Shown piece after piece: positions 24,943 to 33,487 of a DNA stretch of 64,000 bases (positions are counted from its first letter, which is position 1; every line of letters begins with the position of its first letter). Origin of the DNA: an uncultured Oscillibacter sp. (lineage in GTDB: Bacteria; Bacillota; Clostridia; Oscillospirales; Oscillospiraceae); NCBI GenBank assembly GCA_910589315.1, contig CAJUTB010000006.1, positions 1 through 64,000 on the forward strand, written 5' to 3'. Below the pieces are notes generated by a model, which was not told where the DNA came from, ran no database searches, and worked only from the letters and a program-made list of their open reading frames with translations. The translations under genes were made by a program, and so were the position numbers.

Positions 24943-26148
24943 TTAACTGCCTGGGTCTTCGGTAGTTTCCGAATAAATCGGGATGGATTCCCCGATCTGT
25001 TCCTCGCACTCCGCCGAGAGGGTGACCGTCAGCGTGTCCCCCTTCTGCCGGGAGGAGCACAGCGTAGACCGTACCGCGCCGTATGGGTCTACCATATGGT
25101 GAAGCTGTTCGGTCAGGATGGCCTCCATGGCGGCTTCCGCCTGAGCGGGGGACTGGACTGCGGGAACGGTGTCATAAAACCGCCACTGCTCCCGCACGAT
25201 GGTAAGCGGCAGCGGGATGCCGAACAGCGACAGCGGGTATCTGTTGGTTATTTTATCATAGTTTCCCTGTGTAATGCTACTGTTTGAAAAGAATTTTATG
25301 CGGCGGGTCCCAAAAATCAGGGAAAAGCCGGTTTTCTCCAGGCCGGTATACTGTTTTTCCGCCGTCGTCAGGGGGACGGATGTCCGCAGTGTGTACCAGG
25401 TCCGGGCCTGAACGGTCCCGATACCCCCCAGGACGCGCGCGCCCACGGTGTCGGTGTCCTCCACGCCGGAAATGAGAAGCTGTCCTTCGGTCACGGCCGT
25501 CCCAGGCAGCACGCAGGCCACGCCGCCCATCGTCTGTATGCTGCGCACCAGACCCGCCCGCCGCGCCACGAGATTTGTGGGAACTCGTTTGTCGATCAGC
25601 TCCGGTGCGGGAATCCGCTCCCGTACCGTCACGCTGGCGCGGCAGCCGGAGACGTTTACGGAAATCCAGCTCAGCTCCGGAACGTCCAGAAGGACGTGAT
25701 TGCGGATGATTTCGCTGTTGAGCGTGAGGCCGAAGGTGCCCCGGCTGACGCCGTTTTGCTCCAGGGCCCGGAGAATTTTTTCGGTGGGGACCGCAGCGTT
25801 TCCCTCAACGCTGAAATCCCATACAAAAAAGGAGCTTAGAAATATGCACAGCGCGCAGACCGCCAGACCCGTCACCAGGGCCTGACGGTGACGGAAGCGA
25901 AACAGGAAATAGGGAATGCCTTCCAGCCCTACGACGGAGAAGGTACAGTCCAGATTCTGTCCCGCTTCCCGCAGAATTCGCCAGTCCCTTCGGGAAATGC
26001 GGCAGGTAAAGGCGGTGGGGGACTCCCACTTCAGATCCCAGAAGGCCAGGTCACGGGCCCCGCAGAGGTTCAGAACCCGTTCCGGGAAGGCGCACTCTGC
26101 CCGAATGCGCACCTCTCCCTGGAAAGCGTGAATGATACCCGTCAGCAT
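24943..26148 (-). CDS. yqfD: Sporulation protein YqfD
   Basis: The 401-aa protein has one membrane helix near residue 90-108 (ALVTGLAVCALCIFLSSFFVW), followed by FSVEGNAAVPTEKILRALEQ, a POTRA-like pattern, and LNSEIIRNHVLLDVPELSWI. This is the layout of YqfD, a mother-cell sporulation protein. ATG at 26148 overlaps the yqfC stop by 7 bp and uses GGTGGGGG as ribosome site; an ATG six codons earlier is less likely. Confidence 0.9.
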   Translation of the reverse strand: MLTGIIHAFQGEVRIRAECAFPERVLNLCGARDLAFWDLKWESPTAFTCRISRRDWRILREAGQNLDCTFSVVGLEGIPYFLFRFRHRQALVTGLAVCALCIFLSSFFVWDFSVEGNAAVPTEKILRALEQNGVSRGTFGLTLNSEIIRNHVLLDVPELSWISVNVSGCRASVTVRERIPAPELIDKRVPTNLVARRAGLVRSIQTMGGVACVLPGTAVTEGQLLISGVEDTDTVGARVLGGIGTVQARTWYTLRTSVPLTTAEKQYTGLEKTGFSLIFGTRRIKFFSNSSITQGNYDKITNRYPLSLFGIPLPLTIVREQWRFYDTVPAVQSPAQAEAAMEAILTEQLHHMVDPYGAVRSTLCSSRQKGDTLTVTLSAECEEQIGESIPIYSETTEDPGS

Positions 26149-26444
26149 TCGTCCGCCCCCACCCATTCCACCGCCGCGATACTGCCGCCGATGCGCAGTT
26201 CCCCTGCGGTCATGGCCAATAGCGTCAGGCGTTCGCCCCGCACCCGCAGCACGCCGGCAGATGTGTTGGCGTCAATCTGCGTGTCGCTGTAAGACAGAAG
26301 GCCGGTGTGATGTTCCAGATATAATTGCCGTCCGCCGACCATTTCCAGGCGGGGAAGCCCCGCCACGATGTCGGCGGGCAGGTCAAATAACTCGGCGATC
26401 GCGCCCAGGGGGCCGCCGTCGTGTCCTTTCCGATTTCGCTCCAT
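26142..26444 (-). CDS. yqfC: Sporulation protein YqfC (YabP/YqfC family)
   Basis: The product is 100 aa and starts at an ATG behind GAGGTGAG. LDLPADIVAGLPRLEM-like text, LYLEHHTGLLSYSDTQIDANT and a final LTLLAMTAGELRIGGSIAAVEW match the YabP/YqfC domain. It is first in the operon with yqfD, phoH and ybeY. A SigE-like promoter lies just upstream, consistent with mother-cell expression. Confidence 0.9.
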   Translation of the reverse strand: MERNRKGHDGGPLGAIAELFDLPADIVAGLPRLEMVGGRQLYLEHHTGLLSYSDTQIDANTSAGVLRVRGERLTLLAMTAGELRIGGSIAAVEWVGADEC

Positions 26445-26463
26445 GCTCTCACCTCAAACAAGC

Positions 26464-26490
26464 TATATGCGGCAGAGGGCCAGATATTGC
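26464..26490 (-). promoter_or_regulatory. SigE-like sporulation promoter for yqfC
   Basis: On the minus strand GCAATAT (26490-26484) and CATATA (26469-26464) are 14 bp apart, close to the SigE consensus (KMATATT and CATAYAHT). The element ends about 20 bp before the yqfC start. The match is by eye only. Confidence 0.45.
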
Positions 26491-26526
26491 CTGTCCACGC
26501 ATGACTGCGGGGAAGGACGCATAGAA

Positions 26527-27459
26527 GTGATACGGGTGATGACGATGAAAAAACGCTGGCGCACAGACGCCTGTCTGGTTTTATGCGGCGTGCTGATCTG
26601 GTTTCTGGCGGACGCGGGGAGAATACGGGCGGCGGCGGGGGAGGCCCTGGCTTTGTGCGCAAATTCGGTAATTCCCGCGCTGTTTCCCTTTATGGCGGTG
26701 TCCGCGCTGTTGATTTCGATGGGGTTTGGCGAATGGATTTCCCCCCATTTCGCGGGATGGATGACGCTGTTTAACCTGCCGGGAACCGCGAGTCCGGCGG
26801 TGCTGCTGGGCCTGATCGGCGGGTATCCGATTGGAGCGCGGACAGCGGTGGGACTCTATGAAAAAAAGCTCCTGACCGCCGGAGAGGCGGAGCGTCTGCT
26901 GGCGTTCTGCAACAACTCCAACCCGGTTTTTTTGATCAGCGTATTGGGAACCGGGCTGTTTGGGAGCTTCCGCGCAGGCGTGTGGCTGTGGCTGATTCAT
27001 ATTTTGTCGGCCCTGCTGACGGGGCTGTGTTTTCGCGGAACGACCGCGGAAATATGCCAAATCCGTCCCAAAATCCGCTTTGCCCCGCAGGAGATTTCCT
27101 TTGCGCCGGCGTTTGTAAAAGCGGTGCAGGGGTCCGTGTCGTCGATGCTGTCGGTGTGCGGGTTTATCGTGTTTTTCTACATCTTAGCCAGTCCCCTGGC
27201 GCGGCTGGCAGCCCCGGCGGGACCGCTGCTGGTGGGCATCGTGGAACTGTTTTCACTGACGCCGCTTCTGCCCGCAAACCGCCTGGGGTTTGTGATTGCG
27301 GCGGCCTGCGCGGGATTTGGGGGAATCTCCATCCTGTGCCAGACGGCTTCCGTGCTGGACGGAAGCGGACTGCGGCTGCGTTCCTATTTCTGGGGGAAAG
27401 TCCTGCAAGGCTTCTTTTCGGCTGCGCTTGCGGCGGCTGCGGCGTTTTATGTCCTTTGA
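26527..27459 (+). CDS. ylbJ: Sporulation integral membrane protein YlbJ
   Basis: This roughly 310-aa membrane protein has eight or so helices and the nucleoside-recognition (Gate) features seen in YlbJ: LALCANSVIPALFPFMAVSALL, LLGLIGGYPIGARTAVGLYE and FCNNSNPVFLISVLGTGLFG. YlbJ is needed for spore cortex and dipicolinate-related functions. Start is uncertain: GTG 26527 has AAGGA at 9 nt, while ATG 26539 or 26545 lack a site. It is divergent from the yqfC operon, another mother-cell unit. Confidence 0.9.
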   Translation: MIRVMTMKKRWRTDACLVLCGVLIWFLADAGRIRAAAGEALALCANSVIPALFPFMAVSALLISMGFGEWISPHFAGWMTLFNLPGTASPAVLLGLIGGYPIGARTAVGLYEKKLLTAGEAERLLAFCNNSNPVFLISVLGTGLFGSFRAGVWLWLIHILSALLTGLCFRGTTAEICQIRPKIRFAPQEISFAPAFVKAVQGSVSSMLSVCGFIVFFYILASPLARLAAPAGPLLVGIVELFSLTPLLPANRLGFVIAAACAGFGGISILCQTASVLDGSGLRLRSYFWGKVLQGFFSAALAAAAAFYVL

Positions 27460-27483
27460 AGGACGAAAAACCCAATAAAGGAG

Positions 27484-27511
27484 AAAACGGACCGTAAACG
27501 GTCCGTTTTTT
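27484..27511. terminator. Bidirectional terminator between ylbJ and fprA
   Basis: A perfect AAAACGGACCG/CGGTCCGTTTT stem with a short loop and T/A runs on both sides lies between the two convergent genes. Confidence 0.9.
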
Positions 27512-27525
27512 CTCCGGCAGGGGCC

Positions 27526-28743
27526 TTATTTCTGCACGCTGGCGGCGATGGCGTCGGCAAGGGCGTCCATCTCGCTGATGTTCTGCTCCCGCAGGGAGGA
27601 GGCAATCGACAGGCCGTCGTCCAGAATGTCGATGTGCTTCAGTTCTTCCAGAGCCTCCCGCATCAACGCCCCGGACCGCGGAGCCCAGGAACCGTTTTCC
27701 AGTAACGCCACGGTGCGCTTTTGGAGGTTCAGAGCCTTCATGTCCGCCAGGAAGTTGTGCATCGGCGGGAAAATCCCCAGGTTATACGTCACAGACGCCA
27801 GAACCATATGGCTGTATTTGAACAGGTCGGAAATCAGATAGCTCACATGGGTGCTGGATACGTCGTACAGCCGCGTGTTGACCACGCCGCGCTCGGCCAG
27901 CTTTGCCGCCAGCACCTCCGCCGCGTTCTCCGTGCTGCCGTACATGGAGGCATAGACGATCATGACGCCTTTTTCCTCCGGCTCGTAGGTGGCCCAGTGG
28001 GTGTATTTGTCGATGATATACCCCAGGTCCTTCCGCCAGACCGGACCATGGAGGGGGCAAAGCATTTTAATGTTATCCAGTCCCACAACCGAAGCGGCCT
28101 TGTTCAAAAGAGCCACCACCTGGGGGCCGTACTTGCCCACGATGTTGGTGTAATACCGGCGGGCGTCGTCAATCCACTCCCGATCGAAGTCGAACTCGTC
28201 GGCAAAGAGCTTGCCGTCCAAGGCGCGGAAGGAACCGAAGGCATCGGCGGAGAACAGGACGCCGTTTGTGGTGTCGAAAGACACCATAGCCTCGGGCCAG
28301 TGGACCATGGGCGCGTAGACAAAGGCAATCGTATGCCTGCCAAAGCAGCGGCTGTCGCCTTCCTTCACCTCGTCGACCTTATTGGGGTCCAGGTCGAAGC
28401 CGAACTGGTTCAGAAGGGTCACGGCCTTGGGGGTGGTGATGATCTTCACCTCCGGCCAGCGGAGGAGAATTTCCTCAATGGAGGCGGCGTGGTCCGGCTC
28501 CACATGGTTGATGACCATGTAATCCAGCGGGCGGCCGTTCAGCACGGCCTTGACGTTCGCCAGGAATTCCCGGCTGACGGACCAGTCCGCGGTGTCGAAC
28601 AGGACGGATTTTTCATCCAGCAGGACGTAGGCGTTATAGCTCACGCCGTGATACAGGGGGTGGATGTTCTCAAACAGGGCCAGACGGTGGTCGTTTGCAC
28701 CGACCCAATACAGGTCGTCGGTTACTTTCCGGTAGTTATACAT
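27526..28743 (-). CDS. A-type flavoprotein / flavodiiron protein FprA
   Basis: The 405-aa product has an N-terminal metallo-beta-lactamase-like diiron domain with NHVEPDHAASIEE (HxExDH, near 80) and LCPLHGPVWR (His near 228), then a flavodoxin domain from about 255 (VMIVYASMYGSTENAAEVLA). These proteins reduce oxygen or nitric oxide to protect anaerobes, taking electrons from rubredoxin or similar carriers. ATG at 28743 follows AGGAGG. A rubredoxin domain is encoded 1.2 kb upstream on the same strand, which may be functionally related. Confidence 0.93.
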   Translation of the reverse strand: MYNYRKVTDDLYWVGANDHRLALFENIHPLYHGVSYNAYVLLDEKSVLFDTADWSVSREFLANVKAVLNGRPLDYMVINHVEPDHAASIEEILLRWPEVKIITTPKAVTLLNQFGFDLDPNKVDEVKEGDSRCFGRHTIAFVYAPMVHWPEAMVSFDTTNGVLFSADAFGSFRALDGKLFADEFDFDREWIDDARRYYTNIVGKYGPQVVALLNKAASVVGLDNIKMLCPLHGPVWRKDLGYIIDKYTHWATYEPEEKGVMIVYASMYGSTENAAEVLAAKLAERGVVNTRLYDVSSTHVSYLISDLFKYSHMVLASVTYNLGIFPPMHNFLADMKALNLQKRTVALLENGSWAPRSGALMREALEELKHIDILDDGLSIASSLREQNISEMDALADAIAASVQK

Positions 28744-28778
28744 AGAGTTGCCTCCTTCAGTTTGTAATGGATAATGAT

Positions 28779-29030
28779 TCAAAAATGGAATTTGTAGGTG
28801 CAGCGAAATTTTCTTAACGCACCATTATATAACAATCCGTCAATGGTTGTAGAAGCGGGCTGAAACCAGCCTTGGATGGTGTACCCCTCCGAAAGCTGTT
28901 CCCAGGGAATCTGATACGTCTGTCTCCAATAATCGGGTTCAGTAAGAAAAGGGCCGTATTTAGATTTATAGGGAATGTCCCACTCCAGCACAAAAGCGGC
29001 TTCGATTCCATCCCGGCCCAGCCCGTCCAT
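28779..29030 (-). CDS. Small unknown protein coupled to the YwqG gene
   Basis: The 83-aa frame starts at the ATG that overlaps the YwqG stop (TAATG), so translation is probably coupled. It is rich in aromatic residues (IPWEQLSEGYTIQGWFQPAS, DYWRQTYQIPW) and ends KFRCTYKFHF. No membrane helix or family is seen. Its length and C-terminus could mean the end of a longer protein has been lost, or that it is a small partner of YwqG. Confidence 0.5.
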   Translation of the reverse strand: MDGLGRDGIEAAFVLEWDIPYKSKYGPFLTEPDYWRQTYQIPWEQLSEGYTIQGWFQPASTTIDGLLYNGALRKFRCTYKFHF

Positions 29031-29899
29031 TAGTAGTAGTTGTGATGAATCATCAAGATGTCGTCGAAACGGCTGGCTTTCAGGTCCTCGGGCTTGATGA
29101 AAAAGCAGAAAGTGTCCTGTTCCAGGTCCATCGGGTTTTCAGGGTCCGGGACGGTCAGATCATATTGAAACAGCAGGACAGAGTAGGCCTGGAAACTCTC
29201 GTCGTCCAGACGGCAGTCGCTCGAACGCAAGGAGGGATGTCCGCCCAGCTTGAAACCCCAATTGCCAAAATCCTGGCAGAACTGGTCGGTATCGTCGCAT
29301 AAGCTCAGATCGTAGCCCTCGTACGCCTCGTCGTCTTCGTCATCTTCGTCCTCATCCGCCTCGTCCTCGTCTTCCGCCGCCATAAACAGCGCGTTAAGCG
29401 TTTCAGAAACTTCTTCAAAGCCCATATCCGTCAGGAATCCCATATCTCCCAGGGTAATTGTGGCTATTTCCTCCCCCGGCTGGAAGCGCATTCCGCCAGC
29501 GGCAAAGTCCTGAAGGAACCCCCATCGATTCTCCGGCACAGCATTTTCCTGGGCGGCGGCGTCCGCAGGGGGTTCCGGGTAGAAGATGGTTTTGAAAAAG
29601 CCGGCAGGTTGTTTCCAGGAAACCGCCTCGTCAAAAAAGACTTCAACGGCACTTTCTTCCGTCGTCAGAAAGAATTGCAGCAGGCCCTTTTCCGGAAAGC
29701 CCTCCAAGTGGGGGACTTGGGCAAAGTTAATCTGGGCCAGGAATTCCATGTCAGGGGCCTTTGCCCCGGCGGGGAGGTAAAATTCTCCGCCGAATTTGCT
29801 GACTGTAGGTCCAGGAGTCTCATCAGGCGTGGGAGCGATGTGGATACAGGGCAGTTTGGTGCTCTCGCAGGCGGCCGTAATCTGCTCTTTCGTTACCAT
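29030..29899 (-). CDS. DUF1963/YwqG family protein
   Basis: The 289-aa protein shows YwqG traits: SKFGGEFYLPAGAKAPDMEFLAQINFAQVP at the N-terminus, GFPEKGLLQFFL, KLGGHPSLRSSDCRL near 220, and a closing FFIKPEDLKASRFDDILM. An acidic run of about 20 Asp/Glu residues (around 172-193) interrupts the middle. DUF1963 proteins are widespread, of unknown function, and often found among immunity genes of toxin systems. It starts 7 bp after the acyl-CoA dehydrogenase stop and may be in its operon. Confidence 0.85.
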   Translation of the reverse strand: MVTKEQITAACESTKLPCIHIAPTPDETPGPTVSKFGGEFYLPAGAKAPDMEFLAQINFAQVPHLEGFPEKGLLQFFLTTEESAVEVFFDEAVSWKQPAGFFKTIFYPEPPADAAAQENAVPENRWGFLQDFAAGGMRFQPGEEIATITLGDMGFLTDMGFEEVSETLNALFMAAEDEDEADEDEDDEDDEAYEGYDLSLCDDTDQFCQDFGNWGFKLGGHPSLRSSDCRLDDESFQAYSVLLFQYDLTVPDPENPMDLEQDTFCFFIKPEDLKASRFDDILMIHHNYY

Positions 29900-29905
29900 A
29901 CAGGA

Positions 29906-31816
29906 TTACACCTCAATCTCAATGAACGCGTCCACGCCCTCGCCGCAGTGGGGGCAGGTCCAGCCTTCGGGGAGATCCTTGAAGGCGGTGCCGGGCTTGA
30001 CCTCGTTCTCCGGGTCGCCTGCCAGCACGTCGTACTCATGGCCGCAGCCGTTGCAGATATACAGCTTCCGCGGCGGCGTGACCTTCTTGGGAACGGCCCG
30101 CTTCATCTTCACCATCGGCGGCGCAGGAGCCTTCTCGCCGGTATCCAGCGCGGCGGTGAGCAGCGGCAGAATTTCCATCACATCGCCGACTATGCCGTAA
30201 TCGCAGTTCTTGAAAATCTTTGCGTTGGGATTTTTATTGATGGCCACAATGCAGGCGGCGTCCTTGATGCCCTTCAGATGCTGAATCGCGCCGGAAATGC
30301 CGCAGGCGATATACAAATTCCCCTTGAACTTCTGGCCGGACATGCCAACATAGCGGTCCAGCGGCACATATTTCAGCGTTTCCGCCACCGGACGGCTGGA
30401 GCCAATCGCCGCGCCCGCGGCTTTCGCCAGGTCCTCGACGAGCTTCATATTTTCTTTCGCCCCGATGCCCTGGCCCGCGCTCACGACGCGCTCCGCCTGG
30501 GTGATGGGCGTGTCCATGGGAATTCCTACGGTGAAGTCGTGGCCGTCCTTCTTGAGACTCGCCACCAACGCTTCAACCTGCTCCTGCGCCGAACCGTCCT
30601 TGAAAATCTGACGTTTCCGCGCGCCGGTCTCCGGTCCCTTGGCCTGGAGGGGAGCGGCGTTGTCGGCCTTGCCCGCCTTGCCCAGAATGTGGGAGGCGAT
30701 GACTACGCGCTGGATTTCGTTGGTGCCCTCGTAAATCGTCGTAATCTTCGCGTCGCGGTAGAAGCGTTCGACCTCCATGCCTTTCAGGTAGCCGTTGCCG
30801 CCGAAGATTTGCAGGGCGTCGTTTGTGACTTCCAGAGCGATGTCGGAGGCGTACTGCTTCGCCATGGCGGATTCCATGCCGTAGGGGACGTGTTCCTGCT
30901 TCATCTCCGCCGCGCTGTATACCAGCATACGGGCGCAGCGCAGTTTCGTCGCCATATCCGCAATCTTAAACGCGATGATCTGCTGCTGGCAGATCGGGCG
31001 GCCGAACTGAACGCGCTCCTTGGAATACTCCACCGCCGCCTCGAACGCGCCCTGGGCAATGCCCAACGCCTGCGCCGCAATGCCGATGCGTCCGCCGTCG
31101 AGGGTGGACATGGCGATTTTGAAGCCCTGGCCCTCTTTGCCAAGGAGGTTTTCCTTGGGCACCTTCACATTATTGAAATTCAGCTGGCAGGTGGCGGAGG
31201 AGCGAATGCCCATCTTGTCATAATGCTCCTCAAAGGTGAAGCCCTCCCAGCCCTTTTCTACGATAAACGCGCTGATGCCGCGGGTGCCGATGCCCGGCGT
31301 GGTGACGGCAAAGACGACGTAAGTGCTGGCTTCGCCGCCGTTGGTGATGAAAATTTTCTCGCCGTTGAGCAGGTAGTGGTCTCCCATGTCCTCCGCGACG
31401 GTCTCCGTGCCGCCTGCGTCGGAACCGGCGTTGGGTTCGGTCAGACCGAACGCGCCCAGCTTTTTGCCGCTGCACAGATCCGGCAGGTATTTCTTTTTCT
31501 GCTCCTCCGTGCCGAAGGCGGCAATCGGGTAGGTGCCTAGAGAGGTATGGGCGGAGAGGATGACGCCGGTGCCGCCGTCGACGCGGGCGAGCTCCTCCAC
31601 CGCGATGGCGTAGCTCAGGGCGTCCAGACCTGCGCCGCCATACTTTTTCTCATAGGGAATGCCTAAAAGGCCCATTTCCCCCAGTTTCTTGACCGCCTCG
31701 TGAGGAAATTCGTTGTTTTTGTCCAGCATGAACGCAATCGGTTTGACTTCCCTCTCCGCGAATTCCCGTACCTTTGCCCGGAGTTCTTCGTGGGCTTGTG
31801 TGGTTTGATACAGCAT
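29906..31816 (-). CDS. Acyl-CoA dehydrogenase fused to EtfA C-terminal and rubredoxin domains
   Basis: The 636-aa protein joins three redox domains. Residues 1-380 are a complete acyl-CoA dehydrogenase (GAFGLTEPNAGSDAGG, FNNVKVPKENLLGKEGQG, catalytic Glu in IYEGTNEIQR). About 395-535 match the FAD-binding C-terminal domain of electron-transfer flavoprotein alpha (AERVVSAGQGI, GSSRPVAETLKYVP, GQKFKGNLYIACGISGAIQH). About 580-636 are rubredoxin with CNGCGHEYD and CPHCGEG ligand pairs. Electrons from the acyl-CoA could thus pass FAD to FAD to Fe inside one chain. AGGAGG precedes the ATG. The Rrf2-type regulator just upstream suggests control by Fe-S or redox state. Confidence 0.9.
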   Translation of the reverse strand: MLYQTTQAHEELRAKVREFAEREVKPIAFMLDKNNEFPHEAVKKLGEMGLLGIPYEKKYGGAGLDALSYAIAVEELARVDGGTGVILSAHTSLGTYPIAAFGTEEQKKKYLPDLCSGKKLGAFGLTEPNAGSDAGGTETVAEDMGDHYLLNGEKIFITNGGEASTYVVFAVTTPGIGTRGISAFIVEKGWEGFTFEEHYDKMGIRSSATCQLNFNNVKVPKENLLGKEGQGFKIAMSTLDGGRIGIAAQALGIAQGAFEAAVEYSKERVQFGRPICQQQIIAFKIADMATKLRCARMLVYSAAEMKQEHVPYGMESAMAKQYASDIALEVTNDALQIFGGNGYLKGMEVERFYRDAKITTIYEGTNEIQRVVIASHILGKAGKADNAAPLQAKGPETGARKRQIFKDGSAQEQVEALVASLKKDGHDFTVGIPMDTPITQAERVVSAGQGIGAKENMKLVEDLAKAAGAAIGSSRPVAETLKYVPLDRYVGMSGQKFKGNLYIACGISGAIQHLKGIKDAACIVAINKNPNAKIFKNCDYGIVGDVMEILPLLTAALDTGEKAPAPPMVKMKRAVPKKVTPPRKLYICNGCGHEYDVLAGDPENEVKPGTAFKDLPEGWTCPHCGEGVDAFIEIEV

Positions 31817-31954
31817 ACTTGTGCCTCCTTTGATTTATTGAATGCAAACGTCAAAAATTGCTGTGTAATTCCCGGCGTTTTGCGAGACCTGACGGCTGGC
31901 GGCCTGCGCCGCATCCCGCTAGGGCCATGCCCGGCGGGTCCAGAGGGTTTGCGC

Positions 31955-32341
31955 CTAAAACAGTTGGCTGAGGGGCGTGCGCTGAAGTTCCCTGTCCAGC
32001 GCCGACTGGACGCGGCGGAACTCCCGGCAGAGATTGCAGTTTCCGGGGTGTTCGCAGCGATAGCCCGGCTGCTGGCAGCGGTTTACGACTATGGTTTCCC
32101 CAAGTGCGGAAAATAAATCATACAAAGTAAGCTCTTTGCAGTCCCGCGCCAAAAGGTAGCCGCCGTCGGGGCCCCGGCGGCTGGAGACGATCCCGGCGGC
32201 GTGGAGCCGCTTGAGGATTTTCAGCGTCACCGCCTTTTGCAGATATTCCCGCTCCGCTATGGAGGAGGCGGAAAGCAGACCGTCCCGGTGGAGCGTCCGG
32301 AGAATCCGAAGGGCATAATCCATTTCCCGTGTCACCAGCAA
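31955..32341 (-). CDS. Rrf2 family transcriptional regulator
   Basis: The 128-aa protein has the Rrf2 winged helix (VTREMDYALRILRTL, then LQKAVTLKILKRLHAAGIVSS, RRGPDGGYLLARD) and three cysteines near the C-terminal part (C-x7-C-x5-C, CQQPGYRC and CNLC), as in Fe-S-sensing IscR/NsrR-type members. TTG at 32341 is chosen because AGGAGG lies 9 nt before it. It is divergent from rpe and upstream of the acyl-CoA dehydrogenase fusion, its likely target. Confidence 0.88.
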   Translation of the reverse strand: MLVTREMDYALRILRTLHRDGLLSASSIAEREYLQKAVTLKILKRLHAAGIVSSRRGPDGGYLLARDCKELTLYDLFSALGETIVVNRCQQPGYRCEHPGNCNLCREFRRVQSALDRELQRTPLSQLF

Positions 32342-32377
32342 GCGTCCCCACCTCCTTAATATGTACCTTTTTTGTCC

Positions 32378-32405
32378 ATTATACAGCAATGTGCAATTTT
32401 GTCAA
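32378..32405 (-). promoter_or_regulatory. Promoter of the Rrf2 gene
   Basis: On the minus strand TTGACA (32405-32400), 16 bp, then TATAAT (32383-32378): both hexamers are consensus. Transcription would start near 32370 and run into the Rrf2 gene. Confidence 0.8.
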
Positions 32406-32599
32406 TCTTTTCCGCCTCCTCCTTTGCATTTTTGGAGCTTGTCCCAAAAAAGAACGCCCCGTTTTGGCGGAACGTCCAGACCGCAGGCGCATTGCGGGAA
32501 CAGCGGCTTCCGCCGCAGCCAAAATCCGCGCGGCAGGGCCCGCCGGTAAAAGCGGACAAAAGGCTTTCCGTCTTTGGGGCAGCGTTGTAAAAAAGTGAC

Positions 32600-32820
32600 T
32601 TGATTTTGAGGGCAATGTTTGGTAGACTAAACCAAACGGGAGCCGGCAAACCCGCCGGCTCCCTCTATTCAAAAAAGCGGTCGCGCCTGTACGGGGGCGG
32701 ACGCTGCGCGGTGTAATCGCTTCGGCTCAACCGCTTACTTCAACCTATGCGGGAACCGTTCGCCGTGCTACCGAACTTGTACGCTTTGTCTGGGCCGTTT
32801 TTCCGGCAGACAGGCTAAAA
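32600..32820 (+). ncRNA. Structured leader RNA or small RNA upstream of rpe
   Basis: TTGATT (32600-32605), 17 bp, TAGACT (32623-32628) makes a good promoter with a start near 32635. The next 185 nt carry no gene but many paired elements: GGGAGCCGGC/GCCGGCTCCC (32638-32663), AAGCGGT/ACCGCTT (32675-32681 with 32730-32736) closing a domain with a C(UUCG)G loop, GTTCG/CGAAC (32758-32776), and GTCTG..GCCG/CGGC..AGAC (32788-32811) just before the rpe ribosome site. Unpaired stretches such as UACUUCAACCUAUGCGG look conserved in style. It could be a known orphan clostridial RNA (for instance the raiA class) or a cis-acting leader. Confidence 0.5.
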
Positions 32821-32833
32821 AGGAGGACTTTTC

Positions 32834-33487
32834 ATGATAAAAATAGCACCGTCCATCCTCGCTGCGGACTTTGCAAATTTACAGCGGGATATCCAGCGCA
32901 TTTCTACCGCCGACTACGTTCATGTGGACGTAATGGACGGCATGTTCGTGCCCAACATCTCCATTGGAATTCCGGTCGTGCAGTCCCTGCGGCCCACCAC
33001 GGAGCTTCCTCTGGACGTACACCTCATGATCACGCAGCCGGTACGGTATGTGGAGCAGTTCTGCGACGCCGGAGCCGACCTGGTGACGGTCCACGTGGAG
33101 TCGGATACCGGGGAGAACATTCTGGAAGCTCTGCGGAAGATCCGCGCCAAGGGCAAGCGGGCGGGCGTGGTGCTGAAACCGGCGACGCCTGCGGAAGCCG
33201 CCGCGCCGTTTTTGGAGCTGGCGGACATCGTTCTGGTAATGACGGTGGAGCCGGGTTTCGGCGGCCAGAAGTTCATGCCGGACATGATGCCGAAGGTGGC
33301 CGCTCTGCGGGCCATGATCGACGGGAAAAATCCCGGCTGTGAGCTGGAAGTTGACGGCGGCGTAGACCTGAACACCTGCCGGACCTGCGTGGAAGCGGGC
33401 GCGAATGTGCTGGTTGCGGGCAGTGCGGTTTATAAGGCGGAAAACATTCCCGAACGGATTGCGGCCCTGCGGAACTGCATGGGTTAA
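32834..33487 (+). CDS. rpe: Ribulose-phosphate 3-epimerase
   Basis: The 217-aa TIM-barrel protein starts behind AAAAAGGAGG. It has IAPSILAADFANL at the start, VHVDVMDGMFVPNISIG, DVHLMI, VMTVEPGFGGQKFMPDM and a C-terminal LEVDGGVDLNT with VLVAGSAVYK, the complete Rpe set including metal ligands. It interconverts ribulose 5-phosphate and xylulose 5-phosphate in the pentose phosphate pathway. Unlike the usual clostridial rsgA-rpe-thiN order it stands alone behind a structured leader. Confidence 0.95.
   Translation: MIKIAPSILAADFANLQRDIQRISTADYVHVDVMDGMFVPNISIGIPVVQSLRPTTELPLDVHLMITQPVRYVEQFCDAGADLVTVHVESDTGENILEALRKIRAKGKRAGVVLKPATPAEAAAPFLELADIVLVMTVEPGFGGQKFMPDMMPKVAALRAMIDGKNPGCELEVDGGVDLNTCRTCVEAGANVLVAGSAVYKAENIPERIAALRNCMG

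Noticed and set aside
29609..31540. A 643-codon plus-strand frame across the acyl-CoA dehydrogenase fusion
   Set aside because: The minus strand shows all catalytic and cluster motifs of three domains; the plus frame has none.
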